From Anthropogastromicrobium sp050944455 (lineage in GTDB: Bacteria > Bacillota > Clostridia > Lachnospirales > Lachnospiraceae): a stretch of 64,000 nt of DNA. Below the pieces are notes generated by a model. That model was not told where the DNA came from. It ran no database searches and saw only the letters and a list, made by a program, of their open reading frames with translations. The DNA is taken from positions 100,820 to 164,819 of the forward strand of contig JBMNRC010000002.1 in assembly GCA_050944455.1 (NCBI GenBank), read 5' to 3'. Of this stretch, positions 24,468 to 35,561 are shown in pieces (the stretch's first letter is position 1; every line of letters starts with the position of its first letter). The position numbers and the translations under genes are program-made.

Positions 24468-25817
24468 ATGAACCAGTATGTTCAGAGTGTTATCGAAAAT
24501 GTAAAGAAAAAGCACGCCGACGAGCCCGAGTTCGTTCAGACCGTGGAAGAGGTTCTCACCTCTGTCGCGCCGGTGGTTGACAGGCATCCGGAATATGAGA
24601 AGGCGGATCTTCTCGGCCGTCTGGTCGAGCCGGAGCGCATGTTCACTTTCCGCGTTGCGTGGGAGGACGACGAGGGGAAGATCCACACCAATATCGGATA
24701 CCGCTGCCAGTTCAACGGCGCGATCGGACCGTACAAGGGCGGCCTTCGGTTCGCTCCGAACGTCTATCCGGGCATCATCAAGTTCCTGGGATTTGAGCAG
24801 ACCTTCAAGAATGCTCTGACCACCCTTCCGATCGGCGGAGGCAAGGGCGGTTCCGACTTCGACCCGAAGGGTAAGTCCGACAGTGAAATCATGCGTTTCT
24901 GCCAGAGCTTCATGACCGCCCTGTACCGCTATGTCGGGCCGGACGTGGATGTCCCGGCGGGCGATATCGGCGTCGGCGGGCGTGAGATCGGGTATCTGTT
25001 CGGCCAGTACAGACGCCTCAAGGGCGCTTATGAAAACGGAGTCCTCACCGGCAAGGGAATGTCCTACGGCGGTTCCCTGGTCCGCCCGGAGGCTACCGGC
25101 TACGGCGCTATGTACTACCTGATGGAAGCGCTGAAGCATGACGGCCAGGACATCAAGGGCAAGACCATCGCCGTCTCCGGCTACGGCAACGTCGCCTGGG
25201 GCATCTGCAAGAAGGCTTACCAGGTCGGCGCGAAAGTCCTGACTCTGTCGGGCCGCGACGGCTACATCTATGATCCGGACGGCGTTTCCTCCTCCATGGA
25301 GAAGGTCAATTACATGCTTGAGATGCGCGAGAAGCACGGCAGCGTCAAGGATTACGCGGACAAATTCGGCGTCCAGTTCTTCCCGGGCGAGAGACCGTGG
25401 GGCGTCAAGGCGGATATCTGCATGCCGGCGGCCACCCAGAACGAAGTCGGGATGGAAGACGCGAAGAAGATCGTCGCCAACGGAACGAAGTACTACATCG
25501 AGGTCTCGAATATGCCGACCCCGAACGAAGTCCTCAGCTATCTGCAGTCTCAGCCGGGCATGGTTGTCGCGCCGTCCAAGGCTGCCAACGCCGGCGGCGT
25601 CCTTGTTTCCGCTCTTGAGATGTCCCAGAACTCCGAGCGTCTCAGCTGGAGCGCGGAAGAAGTTGATGAGAAACTCCACAGCATCATGATCAGCATCTAT
25701 CAGAGCAGCCTGAATGCGGCAAAGAAATACGGCCTTGGAGAAAACCTCATCGCCGGCGCCAACATCGCGGGCTTCGAGAAAGTTGCGGACGCCATGATGG
25801 CGCAGGGAATTTTCTGA
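24468..25817 (+). CDS. gdhA: NADP-type glutamate dehydrogenase
   Basis: Reductive amination of 2-oxoglutarate to glutamate, a main ammonium-assimilation route; hexameric, cytosolic. 449 aa, the length of the NADP-dependent class. Substrate/catalytic blocks GPYKGGLRFAPNVYPG and LPIGGGKGGSDFDPKGKSD are complete, and the dinucleotide fold carries AVSGYGNVAWG. AGGAGG precedes the ATG. Monocistronic between its own promoter and a downstream hairpin. Confidence 0.97.
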   Translation: MNQYVQSVIENVKKKHADEPEFVQTVEEVLTSVAPVVDRHPEYEKADLLGRLVEPERMFTFRVAWEDDEGKIHTNIGYRCQFNGAIGPYKGGLRFAPNVYPGIIKFLGFEQTFKNALTTLPIGGGKGGSDFDPKGKSDSEIMRFCQSFMTALYRYVGPDVDVPAGDIGVGGREIGYLFGQYRRLKGAYENGVLTGKGMSYGGSLVRPEATGYGAMYYLMEALKHDGQDIKGKTIAVSGYGNVAWGICKKAYQVGAKVLTLSGRDGYIYDPDGVSSSMEKVNYMLEMREKHGSVKDYADKFGVQFFPGERPWGVKADICMPAATQNEVGMEDAKKIVANGTKYYIEVSNMPTPNEVLSYLQSQPGMVVAPSKAANAGGVLVSALEMSQNSERLSWSAEEVDEKLHSIMISIYQSSLNAAKKYGLGENLIAGANIAGFEKVADAMMAQGIF

Positions 25818-25900
25818 TCCGCCGGGATCACCGCCCATCCGCGGGAATACAGACAGTTCTGTCCGGAAGCGCCGCGGCGCTTAACCGGAGGAAAACCAGT

Positions 25901-25949
25901 GAGCAGGGGACGCTTTCCCGGAAATCCGGGAAGGTTCTCCTGCTCTTTT
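25901..25949 (+). terminator. Intrinsic terminator downstream of gdhA
   Basis: A nested hairpin: outer GAGCAGG/CCTGCTC (25901-25907 with 25939-25945) and inner TTTCCCGG/CCGGGAAG with an aaat loop, followed by TTTT. Confidence 0.85.
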
Positions 25950-26070
25950 CGTCAGGGCCGCCCGCATTGCCGGTAAATGAGGACGGAAAACGCTGAGCGG
26001 CGCTGCGGGATAGGAAGCCCCGGGCTGCGGGGCGTCAGGTTCTGCCGATACGGCAGAGGAGGAGCAGGCA

Positions 26071-26604
26071 ATGAAAAGAAAGATTGATCTCAATGAATAC
26101 GGAACTCAGATCCTCAAAGCGATTCCGCAAGGAGTTCTGCTGAACACGAAGGTCGGGCAAAAGTTTGACTCGATGGTGATCGGATGGGGAGGAATCGGCA
26201 CGAACTGGGGGCTTCCAGTCTTCACCGTTTACGTCCGCGAAGGACGGTTCACCAGGCAGCAGCTGGACGCGAACCCGGAGTTCACGGTCAGCGTCCCCCT
26301 GGACGGAGTCAACGCGGAAATCGCCCGCGTCTGCGGAAGGAAAAGCGGCAGGAACACCGACAAGGTATCGGAAGCCGGACTGACCCTGGAGGAACCTGAG
26401 GTGAATCACGTTCCGGGCATCCGGGAGTATCCGCTCACCCTGGAGTGCAGGGTGCTCTACCGCCAGGCGCAGGAGCTGGACAGATACCCCGAGAAAGCCC
26501 TGAAGTTTTATCCGCAGGACGTCGGCAGCGAAAACTGCGGCGCGAACAAAGACGTACATGTCATGTACATCGGGGAGATAGTGGACGCGTACATCATCGG
26601 GTGA
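26071..26604 (+). CDS. Flavin reductase-like FMN-binding protein
   Basis: 177 aa matching the flavin reductase-like split-barrel family (about residues 15-160): GVLLNTKVGQKFDSMVIGWG and PVFTVYVREGRFTRQ. Members bind FMN and act as flavin reductases or as small NAD(P)H:flavin oxidoreductases; substrate not predictable. GAGGAGG lies 10 bases before the ATG. Lies between the gdhA terminator and the metF promoter, so probably its own unit. Confidence 0.8.
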   Translation: MKRKIDLNEYGTQILKAIPQGVLLNTKVGQKFDSMVIGWGGIGTNWGLPVFTVYVREGRFTRQQLDANPEFTVSVPLDGVNAEIARVCGRKSGRNTDKVSEAGLTLEEPEVNHVPGIREYPLTLECRVLYRQAQELDRYPEKALKFYPQDVGSENCGANKDVHVMYIGEIVDAYIIG

Positions 26605-26735
26605 GGCGGCCGGGATCAGCGCCGGGATGTCAGAGAGCCAGCCGGGCTGACGGGGAACCGCCTGAAACGCCGCAAAGCCGCCTGGTCCGCAGAGAACCAG
26701 CCGCGCGGGCCTCAGGGGACCGGCTGACGGGCCGG

Positions 26736-26765
26736 TTGACAGATCCCGGCCGGAACCTCTATGAT
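26736..26765 (+). promoter_or_regulatory. Promoter for the metF-metH operon
   Basis: TTGACA (26736-26741), 18-base spacer, TATGAT (26760-26765), about 70 bases before the metF ATG. The short leader leaves no room for an S-box or T-box. Confidence 0.75.
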
Positions 26766-26836
26766 GAAATCGGAGTCCCGCGCCGCGGCCGGGTGTGACA
26801 GAGCGCTTCAGCGCAGTCTTTCCAGGGAGGAACAGC

Positions 26837-27772
26837 ATGAAAATCTCAGAGATTTTATCTTCAAAAGACATCACGATCTCGATGGAGGTATTTCCTCCGA
26901 AGACGATGGACAATTACGAAAAGGTTTCCCGGGCCGCAAACGCCATCGCTTCCTACCGGCCTGACTTTATGTCCATCACCTACGGGGCCGGCGGCGGGAC
27001 CAGCGAACAGACGCTGAACATCGCGCGGGAAATCAGGGACCGGCAGAACGTGGAGACGCTCTGCCATCTTACCTGCGTCTCCTCCACGCAGGAAAAAGTA
27101 CACTCCCAGCTCGAAAAAATGAAGGAATACGGGCTTGAGAACGTCATGGCCCTCCGGGGCGATCTCCCGGCGGACGGGACGGCGGTTCTCTCGGACCACT
27201 ACCGCCACGCTTCCGAGCTCATTGAGGAGATCCGGCAGGCCGGCGATTTCTGCATCGGCGGCGCGTGCTATCCGGAAGCGCACCCCGAGTCGGCCTCGAG
27301 AAAGGAAGACCTCCGGTACCTGAAAGAGAAGCAGGACGCCGGCTGCGATTTCTTTACGACGCAGATGTTCTTTGACAACTCCGCGATGTACAGCTTCATG
27401 TACCGGGCGAGGGAAGCCGGAATCACGGTTCCGATCGTAGCCGGGATCATGCCGCTCACCAGCGTGAAGCAGGTGGAGCGAAGCCAGGCGATGTCCGGCA
27501 CTTTCTTCCCGGCGCAGTTCCGCACCATCGTCGACCGCTACGGCAGCAGCCGCAGGGCTTTCGCCGAGGCGGGCATCGCCTACGCGACGGAGCAGATCGT
27601 GGACCTGATCGCCAATGATATCACGCATATTCATATTTACACGATGAACCATCCGAAAACGGCGCGGGAGATCCTGAACCGACTGATGTACATCCTGGGC
27701 CGCGGGGATCTGGGACCGGCCGGGGCGGACGGCGGCGCGCCGGCGGGAACCCCGGAGAACCCCGAAGAATGA
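26837..27772 (+). CDS. metF: Methylenetetrahydrofolate reductase
   Basis: Reduces methylene-THF to methyl-THF, the methyl donor used by MetH encoded two genes on. 311 aa FAD-binding TIM barrel; E17 in SMEVFPPKT corresponds to the catalytic glutamate, and CHLTCVSSTQEK, ALRGDLP and CDFFTTQMFFDN are family blocks. ATG 26837 follows GGGAGG; upstream in-frame residues are not family-like. A Gly/Ala-rich tail of ~15 residues closes it. Its stop overlaps the next ATG (ATGA). Confidence 0.95.
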   Translation: MKISEILSSKDITISMEVFPPKTMDNYEKVSRAANAIASYRPDFMSITYGAGGGTSEQTLNIAREIRDRQNVETLCHLTCVSSTQEKVHSQLEKMKEYGLENVMALRGDLPADGTAVLSDHYRHASELIEEIRQAGDFCIGGACYPEAHPESASRKEDLRYLKEKQDAGCDFFTTQMFFDNSAMYSFMYRAREAGITVPIVAGIMPLTSVKQVERSQAMSGTFFPAQFRTIVDRYGSSRRAFAEAGIAYATEQIVDLIANDITHIHIYTMNHPKTAREILNRLMYILGRGDLGPAGADGGAPAGTPENPEE

Positions 27773-28641
27773 CGGACCGGGGCAGAGCGGAAGGCGGCCG
27801 GACGGAAAACTCCGGAGCAGGAGACAGCAGAGCGGAAGGCGTCCGGACCGGAAACATCGGAGCAGAAGCCGGCGGAACGGGAAGCGGACAGATGGAAAAC
27901 ATCGGGGCAGCAGCCTGCGAAGCGGGAAGCGGCCGGACGGAAAGCAGCACAACAGAGGTTCTTCCTGGCGGTTTCGCGTACGCCCGGGCCGCTGACGTCG
28001 GCATACCGCGCAGGCAGCTTCTGTGGTACCTGGGCTGCAGGGGACAGGACCCCGGTCCGGCGGTGGACAGAAAGATCGCGAAGGTCTGCGGGGAACTGGA
28101 AAAGAACGCTGATCCGGCGCTTTTCTATCTGCGTTTTCCGCTGGAGCGGGATCCGCGGGGGTATCCGGTGATCGCCGGAGTCCGGATCCCCTCGGAGAAT
28201 CTCAGGAAAAACCTGGCGGGCTGCGGGAGCGTGCTGCTGCTTGCCGCGACGCTCGGGGCGGCCACGGACCGGCTTCTCTACCGGTACGGCCAGACGGACG
28301 TCGCGGGCCAGGCGGTTCTGCAGGCCGCGTCAGCTGCGCTGCTGGAGGCTTTTCTGGACCGGGAGCAGGACCGCGCCCGCGCGCAGGCGGCAAAGGAAGG
28401 CCTGTACCTGCGCCCGCGCTTTTCCCCCGGATACGGGGATTTCGCGCTGGAGTCGCAGCGATGGATCTTTGACCTTCTGAAACCGGACAAAAGGCTGGGG
28501 ATCACCCTGACGTCCGGGCTGCTGATGATTCCCTCCAAATCGGTGACGGCGCTGGCCGGGCTTTCGAAAAAGGATATCGGCTGCCGGAAAAACGGATGTG
28601 AGGAGTGCGCGCTGAAGGCCTGCGCTTTCCGGAGGGAATGA
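27769..28641 (+). CDS. Stand-alone methionine synthase activation subunit
   Basis: 290 aa. Residues ~65-290 match the AdoMet-binding reactivation domain of cobalamin-dependent methionine synthase: RPRFSPGYGD, then LLKPDKRLGITLTSGLLMIPSKSVTALAG; a Cys-rich end (CRKNGCEECALKACAF) may bind metal. It would reductively remethylate Cob(II)alamin on the MetH encoded next. The first ~60 residues are four degenerate 15-residue Gly/Ala/Glu/Arg repeats (45-bp DNA units), so the true start could be later. ATGA overlap with metF. Confidence 0.85.
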   Translation: MTDRGRAEGGRTENSGAGDSRAEGVRTGNIGAEAGGTGSGQMENIGAAACEAGSGRTESSTTEVLPGGFAYARAADVGIPRRQLLWYLGCRGQDPGPAVDRKIAKVCGELEKNADPALFYLRFPLERDPRGYPVIAGVRIPSENLRKNLAGCGSVLLLAATLGAATDRLLYRYGQTDVAGQAVLQAASAALLEAFLDREQDRARAQAAKEGLYLRPRFSPGYGDFALESQRWIFDLLKPDKRLGITLTSGLLMIPSKSVTALAGLSKKDIGCRKNGCEECALKACAFRRE

Positions 28642-28771
28642 CAGAAAGGCACGGGAGTGCCGGTTACCGCCGGAAAGCGTTTTGCCGCGCCGGACGCCGG
28701 CAGGGGAATGCGGAAACAATGGGAGACAGCGCGGGCAGCACCGCCGCGGACAGCGCAGAGAAAGGACAGCA

Positions 28772-31534
28772 ATGAACAGATTTCTGGATCAGCTGGGAAA
28801 GAAAATCGTCGTCTGGGACGGCGGAACAGGCACTTATCTTCAGAACCGCGGCCTGAAGCCGGGCGAACTCCCGGAAACCTGGAATGTCCTGCATCCCGAA
28901 GTCATTGTGCAGATGCACCGCGAATATCTCCGGGCCGGCGCGGACGTGATCGACACGAATACCTTCGGCGCCCACCGGCTCAGGTACGGGGACCCGGAGG
29001 CGGGGCCGGGAAACCTGGCCTCTGTCGTGAGGGCGGCCCTGGACTGCGCGGAGGAGGCCCGCCGCCTCGAAAACCGTCCGGATGCCGCGATCGCGCTGGA
29101 TCTCGGGCCGACCGGCCATATGCTTGCGCCGCTCGGGGATCTTTCTTTTGAGGACGCGGTGAGCCTGTACAAAGAAGTTATCGCTCTGGCGGAAGACCGC
29201 GCTGATCTCATCCTGATCGAGACCATGACGGACGCCTATGAACTCAAGGCCGCGGTGCTGGCCGCGAAAGAGGCGTCCGGCCTGCCCGTTGCCGCAACCT
29301 GCGCTTTCGGGGCCGACGAAAAGCTGCTGACCGGGCTTCCCCCGGAAGGGGAAGCTGCCCTGCTGGAAGGACTGGGCGTTTCGGTGCTCGGCGTGAACTG
29401 CAGCCTCGGGCCGAAACAGATGCGGAATATCGTGAAAAGGCTGCTCGCGGTTTCCTCGGTGCCGGTCGCCGCGGTGCCGAACGCCGGCATGCCGCGCGTT
29501 GAGAACGGCAGGACCGTGTACGACGTCGGCGCGGAAGATTTCGCGGAGGAAGTCAGCGCGATCGCCCGCGACGGAGCCTGGGCGGTCGGCGGCTGCTGCG
29601 GCACGACGCCGGAGTACATCCGCCGACTGAAAGAGGCAGTGAGGGACCTGACGCCCAAACCGTTTGCGCCGAAGCACCGCACGGCGGTCACGTCGTTCAG
29701 CCGTGTGCAGACAATCGGCCTGGATCAGGCGCCTGTGCTGATCGGAGAGCGGATCAACCCGACCGGAAAGAAAAAACTCAAAGAAGCCCTGACCGCCCGC
29801 GACTACGGGTATATTCTCCGCGAAGCTTCAAAGCAGGAGGACGCCGGGGCGCAGATCCTGGACGTCAATACCGGCGTTCCGGGAATCGACGAGGAGGAAG
29901 TGCTCACTGAAACCGTGGAGCGGCTGCAGAGCGTGAACCCGCTTCCCCTGCAGATCGACACCTCCGACATCCGCGCGATGGAGTCCGCCCTGCGGATCTA
30001 CAACGGCAGGCCGCTGGTCAATTCGGCCAACGGCAGGGAGGAAATCTGCCGCCGGGTGTTTCCTCTGGCGGCGAAGTACGGCGGGGTGGTCGTGTGCCTG
30101 CTGCTGGATGAGCACGGCATCCCGGACACAGCGGACGGCCGGATTGCGATCGCGAAGAAAATCATCCGCATCGCGGGAGAGTACGGCCTGACAGAGGATG
30201 ACCTGGTTTTTGACGCGCTGGCGCTGACGGTCAGCTCCGACAGCCGCGCCGCTTCCTGCACGCTGGAGACGCTCCGCAGGCTGAGGACGGAACTGCGGGT
30301 GAACAGCATCCTGGGCGTATCGAATATTTCCTTCGGGCTTCCGTACCGCGGCGCGCTCAATGCCGCGTTTTTCACCATGGCGATGGAAGAGGGCCTGTCC
30401 TGCGCCATCATCAATCCCTGCTCGGCGGAGATGATGCAGGCGTACGACACCTGGCGCACTCTGTCCGGCTATGACAGACAGTGCGCGGCGTATATCGGAA
30501 AATATTCGCAGCTGGAGAAGCGGCGGAAAGCTGAAGCCGCGGAGAACCGGAAAGCCAGGGAGGAGGCGGCCGAAGGCCGCCGCGCGGTCTGCGCGATGAG
30601 GCAGGTGGCGGAACTCGCGGCATCCGCGGGATTCGCGCCCGAAAGCTCCGCAGGTCCGGGAGGCAGTGCCAGTGCCGGGGCAGGCTTTTCCGGGCTGCCG
30701 CAAGATTCTGCCGTCTCCGGAAATTCATCCGGAGCGGGCCGTTCACAGACGCCGGGAGGGCCTGCGGAACCGAAAACACCCGCCGAACCAGGTACGGCGG
30801 CTTCCGCGGGTGAGGAAAAAAACGCGGGAAGCGGGGCCGCCGCGGTGAAGAGCCCGAAACTTCCCGGGGAGTCCCCCGAACTGATGGCCGCGGTGGGGAA
30901 AGGCCTGTCGGAGGACGCGGGAAAAGCAGCGGCGGCCCTCCTCGCGTCCGGTACGGACCCGATGGACCTGATCAGCCATTCGCTGGTTCCGGCGCTCAAT
31001 CTCGCCGGCGCGGGATTTGAAAAGGGAACCGTCTATCTGCCGCAGCTTCTGATGAGCGCTGAGGCGGCGAACGCGGCGTTCGCCCAGGTGCGGGCTTTCT
31101 TCGAGAAGAACGGCACAAAACAGAAGGAGAAAGGCGTCATTGTCCTTGCCACCGTGAAGGGAGACATTCACGACATCGGAAAGAATATCGTGAAGGTGCT
31201 GCTGGAAAACTACGGGTACCGGGTGATCGACCTCGGGCGCGACGTGGAGCCGCGGAAAATTGTGGAGGCCGCGAGGGAATCCGGGGCGCCGTTAGTCGGG
31301 CTCTCGGCGCTGATGACGACCACGGTGGGAGCGATGGAGGAGACCATCCGGCTGGTCCACCGGGAACTGCCGGGAGTGAAGGTCATCGCCGGAGGGGCGG
31401 TGCTGACGCAGGAATACGCGGACCAGATTCACGCGGACGCCTACGCCGCGGACGCCATGGCGGCGGTCCGCTACGCGGAGAAACTGTTCGGCCGGGCCGG
31501 TTCCGGCGGGCAGCCCTCCCGGGAAAAGCGCTGA
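28772..31534 (+). CDS. metH: Cobalamin-dependent methionine synthase lacking the activation domain
   Basis: 920 aa. Order: homocysteine-binding barrel (~1-290; zinc cysteines in GVNCSLGP and GGCCGT), pterin domain (~310-560; GERINPTGKKKLKEAL), Ala/Gly/Pro/Ser-rich linker (~575-700), cobalamin cap and Rossmann domains with D798-I-H800-D-I-G803, H800 being the cobalt ligand. The reactivation domain is absent and supplied by the preceding gene, giving a split enzyme. ATG at 28772 after AAAGGA. Transfers methyl from methyl-THF to homocysteine. Confidence 0.95.
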   Translation: MNRFLDQLGKKIVVWDGGTGTYLQNRGLKPGELPETWNVLHPEVIVQMHREYLRAGADVIDTNTFGAHRLRYGDPEAGPGNLASVVRAALDCAEEARRLENRPDAAIALDLGPTGHMLAPLGDLSFEDAVSLYKEVIALAEDRADLILIETMTDAYELKAAVLAAKEASGLPVAATCAFGADEKLLTGLPPEGEAALLEGLGVSVLGVNCSLGPKQMRNIVKRLLAVSSVPVAAVPNAGMPRVENGRTVYDVGAEDFAEEVSAIARDGAWAVGGCCGTTPEYIRRLKEAVRDLTPKPFAPKHRTAVTSFSRVQTIGLDQAPVLIGERINPTGKKKLKEALTARDYGYILREASKQEDAGAQILDVNTGVPGIDEEEVLTETVERLQSVNPLPLQIDTSDIRAMESALRIYNGRPLVNSANGREEICRRVFPLAAKYGGVVVCLLLDEHGIPDTADGRIAIAKKIIRIAGEYGLTEDDLVFDALALTVSSDSRAASCTLETLRRLRTELRVNSILGVSNISFGLPYRGALNAAFFTMAMEEGLSCAIINPCSAEMMQAYDTWRTLSGYDRQCAAYIGKYSQLEKRRKAEAAENRKAREEAAEGRRAVCAMRQVAELAASAGFAPESSAGPGGSASAGAGFSGLPQDSAVSGNSSGAGRSQTPGGPAEPKTPAEPGTAASAGEEKNAGSGAAAVKSPKLPGESPELMAAVGKGLSEDAGKAAAALLASGTDPMDLISHSLVPALNLAGAGFEKGTVYLPQLLMSAEAANAAFAQVRAFFEKNGTKQKEKGVIVLATVKGDIHDIGKNIVKVLLENYGYRVIDLGRDVEPRKIVEAARESGAPLVGLSALMTTTVGAMEETIRLVHRELPGVKVIAGGAVLTQEYADQIHADAYAADAMAAVRYAEKLFGRAGSGGQPSREKR

Positions 31535-31683
31535 CGGTCCGGAAAAGCCCGGCGCCGGTTCCGCCGGGAATCTCCGGCGGATGGAGAAAACGTTTGCGGT
31601 GATCAGATTTACAGAATTACAGCGAAAAAATGGCCTGATTTTCCGGAAAAATGAACAGACGGACGGACGTCGGATGAAAAAAT

Positions 31684-31728
31684 CGGCAGTTCCGGGGAAA
31701 AGATTCCCCGGGCTGCCGTCAGTTTTTT
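31684..31728 (+). terminator. Intrinsic terminator after metH
   Basis: CGGCAG..CCGGGGAA pairs with TTCCCCGG..CTGCCG (31684-31718) around a four-base loop, followed after tcag by six T residues (31723-31728). It ends the met operon. The 150 bases between metH and this hairpin hold nothing recognisable. Confidence 0.9.
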
Positions 31729-31797
31729 ATCAGGAGTTTCTTCGGACGGCGCTTTTTGGGACAGAATGTCCAGGGCCGGAGAAACAGCGAAAAAGAA

Positions 31798-31826
31798 TTG
31801 ATATTTTCCGGCCGGACGCATACAAT
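31798..31826 (+). promoter_or_regulatory. Promoter of the ATP synthase operon
   Basis: TTGATA (31798-31803), 17 bases, TACAAT (31821-31826). It gives a leader of about 140 bases before atpB. Confidence 0.82.
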
Positions 31827-31868
31827 ACAGTCACATCCGGGCCCCGTTCCGGGGATTCCGGGCTGTTT

Positions 31869-31891
31869 ATTCCAGGGACACTGCCTGGAAT
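31869..31891 (+). other. Hairpin in the atp operon leader
   Basis: Perfect 8-bp stem ATTCCAGG/CCTGGAAT around a 7-base loop, no T run after it. Located roughly 40 bases into the atp transcript; could protect the 5' end or serve regulation. Confidence 0.5.
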
Positions 31892-31972
31892 GAAAGCTGA
31901 CTTTTTCCGATGACCTCTGCCGGCTGCCCGGCAGGAGGGAAATGTCAGCCTGAAGAAAGGAGTGAGCCGTTT

Positions 31973-32830
31973 GTGAGCAAAAAGAAGCGAAGAAAAGTTA
32001 TCCTCATTCTGGCCTGCATTCTGGCGGTTCTGCTTGTCGGGATCATCCTGACAGACAATCCGGACGGAAAGTCCGAGACAATCCAGGAGGTCATGCGGGA
32101 CGGCGTTCTGCATGAGACGGAAAAAGTGCGTTTCCTCGGGCTGATCGACGTCAACCCGGCGTTTATCTCGGCGGTGGTGCTGACCTGCGTGATCCTGGGA
32201 GCAGCCGCGCTGATCCGCGTATTCGTGATCCCGAAGTTCACCCTGGTACCGGGAAAATTCCAGCTGCTTCTGGAAGAGTGGGTCGGCCTGTTTGAAAACC
32301 TGGCAAAAACGAACAGCCCCTACCGCAACAGGTTTCTCGGCGGGTACATCTTCTGTGCCGGATCCTACATCTTTCTCAGCACAATCTTTGAACTGTTCGG
32401 AATCCAGGCGGTCACGACGGCGGGCGAGTCGATTTCGCTGCCGGCGCCGCTGGCGGATATCAACGCGGACATCGCGCTGGGCTTTCTGTCCTACGGCGTG
32501 ATTATGTCCGGCGGCATCGCCGGGAACGGCATCCGCGGGGTCGGAAAAACCCTCAAGGATTTTTCCCTCCCGATTTCCATGAGCTTCCGTCTGTTCGGAG
32601 CCCTGCTCAGCGGCCTTCTGGTCACCGACCTGGTGTACTACAGCATCAAGCTGAGCTTTGTGCTGCCGGTGTTCGTGGGCATTATGTTCACCCTGCTGCA
32701 CGCGCTGATTCAGACCTATGTTCTGGTCATGCTGACGTCCTACTTCTACGGCGAGGTAACCGCGCCGACAGGAAAGCCGCATGCCAGAAAAACCAAAAAA
32801 GCAGGAAAAGCCGCACAGCCGGCAGCCTGA
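31973..32830 (+). CDS. atpB: ATP synthase subunit a
   Basis: Subunit a of the membrane Fo part, forming the ion half-channels against the c ring. 285 aa with about six hydrophobic segments; the essential arginine is in SMSFRLFGALLSG, matching E. coli R210. GTG start at 31973, 10 bases after AAGGAG; the earlier in-frame residues are not family-like. A basic C-terminal tail (KPHARKTKKAGKAAQ) is unusual. First gene of atpBEFAGDC. Confidence 0.95.
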   Translation: MSKKKRRKVILILACILAVLLVGIILTDNPDGKSETIQEVMRDGVLHETEKVRFLGLIDVNPAFISAVVLTCVILGAAALIRVFVIPKFTLVPGKFQLLLEEWVGLFENLAKTNSPYRNRFLGGYIFCAGSYIFLSTIFELFGIQAVTTAGESISLPAPLADINADIALGFLSYGVIMSGGIAGNGIRGVGKTLKDFSLPISMSFRLFGALLSGLLVTDLVYYSIKLSFVLPVFVGIMFTLLHALIQTYVLVMLTSYFYGEVTAPTGKPHARKTKKAGKAAQPAA

Positions 32831-32848
32831 CCTGAGGAGGAAAATGAG

Positions 32849-33235
32849 ATGAAAACAATGATGAAGTCTGTGATGAAAAAGGTATCCGTATTCGCCATCC
32901 TGGCCCTGATGATGATGGCTCTTGCCGCTCCGGTATTCGCGGAGGACAGCACCAGCGAGACGACGGCAGCGGAGGAGACTGTCACGGTTGAGGAAACAGA
33001 GGAGGACAGTTCCACCGGCACCAAAGCCGTATCCGCGGCAATCGCGATCGCGGTGGCTTCCGGAGTCGGCGCCGCCGCTATGGGCGTTTCCATCTCGAAG
33101 TCCGCGGAAAGCACCGCGCGCCAGCCTGAAGCCGGCGGGCAGATCCGCACCAGCCTGATGCTCGGCCTTGTCTTCATTGAGACCGCTATCATTTACGCCC
33201 TGATTGTCGCTATCCTGATTATCTTTGTACTGTAA
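32849..33235 (+). CDS. atpE: ATP synthase subunit c with signal-like leader
   Basis: 128 aa; ordinary c subunits are 70-90. Residues 1-31 look like a cleavable signal peptide (basic start, Met/Ala/Leu core, APVFA then ED), 32-58 are an acidic Thr/Glu stretch, and the two-helix hairpin follows at ~60-128 with the ARQPEA loop. The ion-binding carboxylate is E111 in VFIETAIIY. E-T-...-Y resembles Na+-type c subunits, but the helix-1 glutamine of that signature is replaced (Met by my alignment), so ion choice is undecided. Confidence 0.93.
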   Translation: MKTMMKSVMKKVSVFAILALMMMALAAPVFAEDSTSETTAAEETVTVEETEEDSSTGTKAVSAAIAIAVASGVGAAAMGVSISKSAESTARQPEAGGQIRTSLMLGLVFIETAIIYALIVAILIIFVL

Positions 33236-33250
33236 AGGGCGGTGAAAGGT

Positions 33251-33749
33251 ATGCCGTTAAATATTGACATTCAGCAGATACTTCTGCATCTGTTCAATTT
33301 TGTGATCCTTGCCGGCGGACTGTACCTTCTGCTCTACAGGCCGGTCAGGGATTTCATGGACAAACGGACTTCGCAGATCCGGGAGAAGAACGACGAGGCC
33401 GAGAAGAAGATGAACGACGCCAGGGAACTCGAATCCCGGTACAGCGCGAAACTCGCCGACGCCGAGAATGAGATTACCCGCAGGAAGCAGGAGGCTGCCG
33501 CCGAAACCGAGAAAACATCCGGGGAGATCCTGGACAAGGCCCGGAGCCAGGCGGACAAAATTCTTTCCGACGCCAGGGCCGAGGCCGAGGCGGAGAGAGC
33601 CAAAATCATCGATTCCGCCCAGAAGGACATTGCCGACCTTGCCGTGTCCGCGGCCGGAAAGATCGTAAAACAGACCATGGACAGCACATACGGCGAATTC
33701 CTCGACGCGGCTGCGCGGGAAGATGCCGCCGCGCGGGAGGGGAAAACGG

Positions 33750-33769
<20 letters not shown>
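33251..33769 (+). CDS. atpF: ATP synthase subunit b
   Basis: 172 aa peripheral stalk subunit: one N-terminal membrane helix (~10-30) and a long Glu/Lys/Ala-rich coiled coil. The C-terminal region (IADLAVSAAGKIVKQTMDSTYGEF) is the part that binds delta in other bacteria. ATG 33251 is preferred, 8 bases after GGGCGG; GTG 33242 is possible. Its last 20 bases overlap atpA, leaving no room for atpH. Confidence 0.92.
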
Positions 33770-35549
<1,780 letters not shown>

Positions 35550-35561
35550 GGCGGTGGCACG

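Noticed and set aside
26605..26836. SAM riboswitch or T-box before metF
   Set aside because: Only about 70 bases lie between the promoter and the ATG, without the conserved blocks or a terminator.
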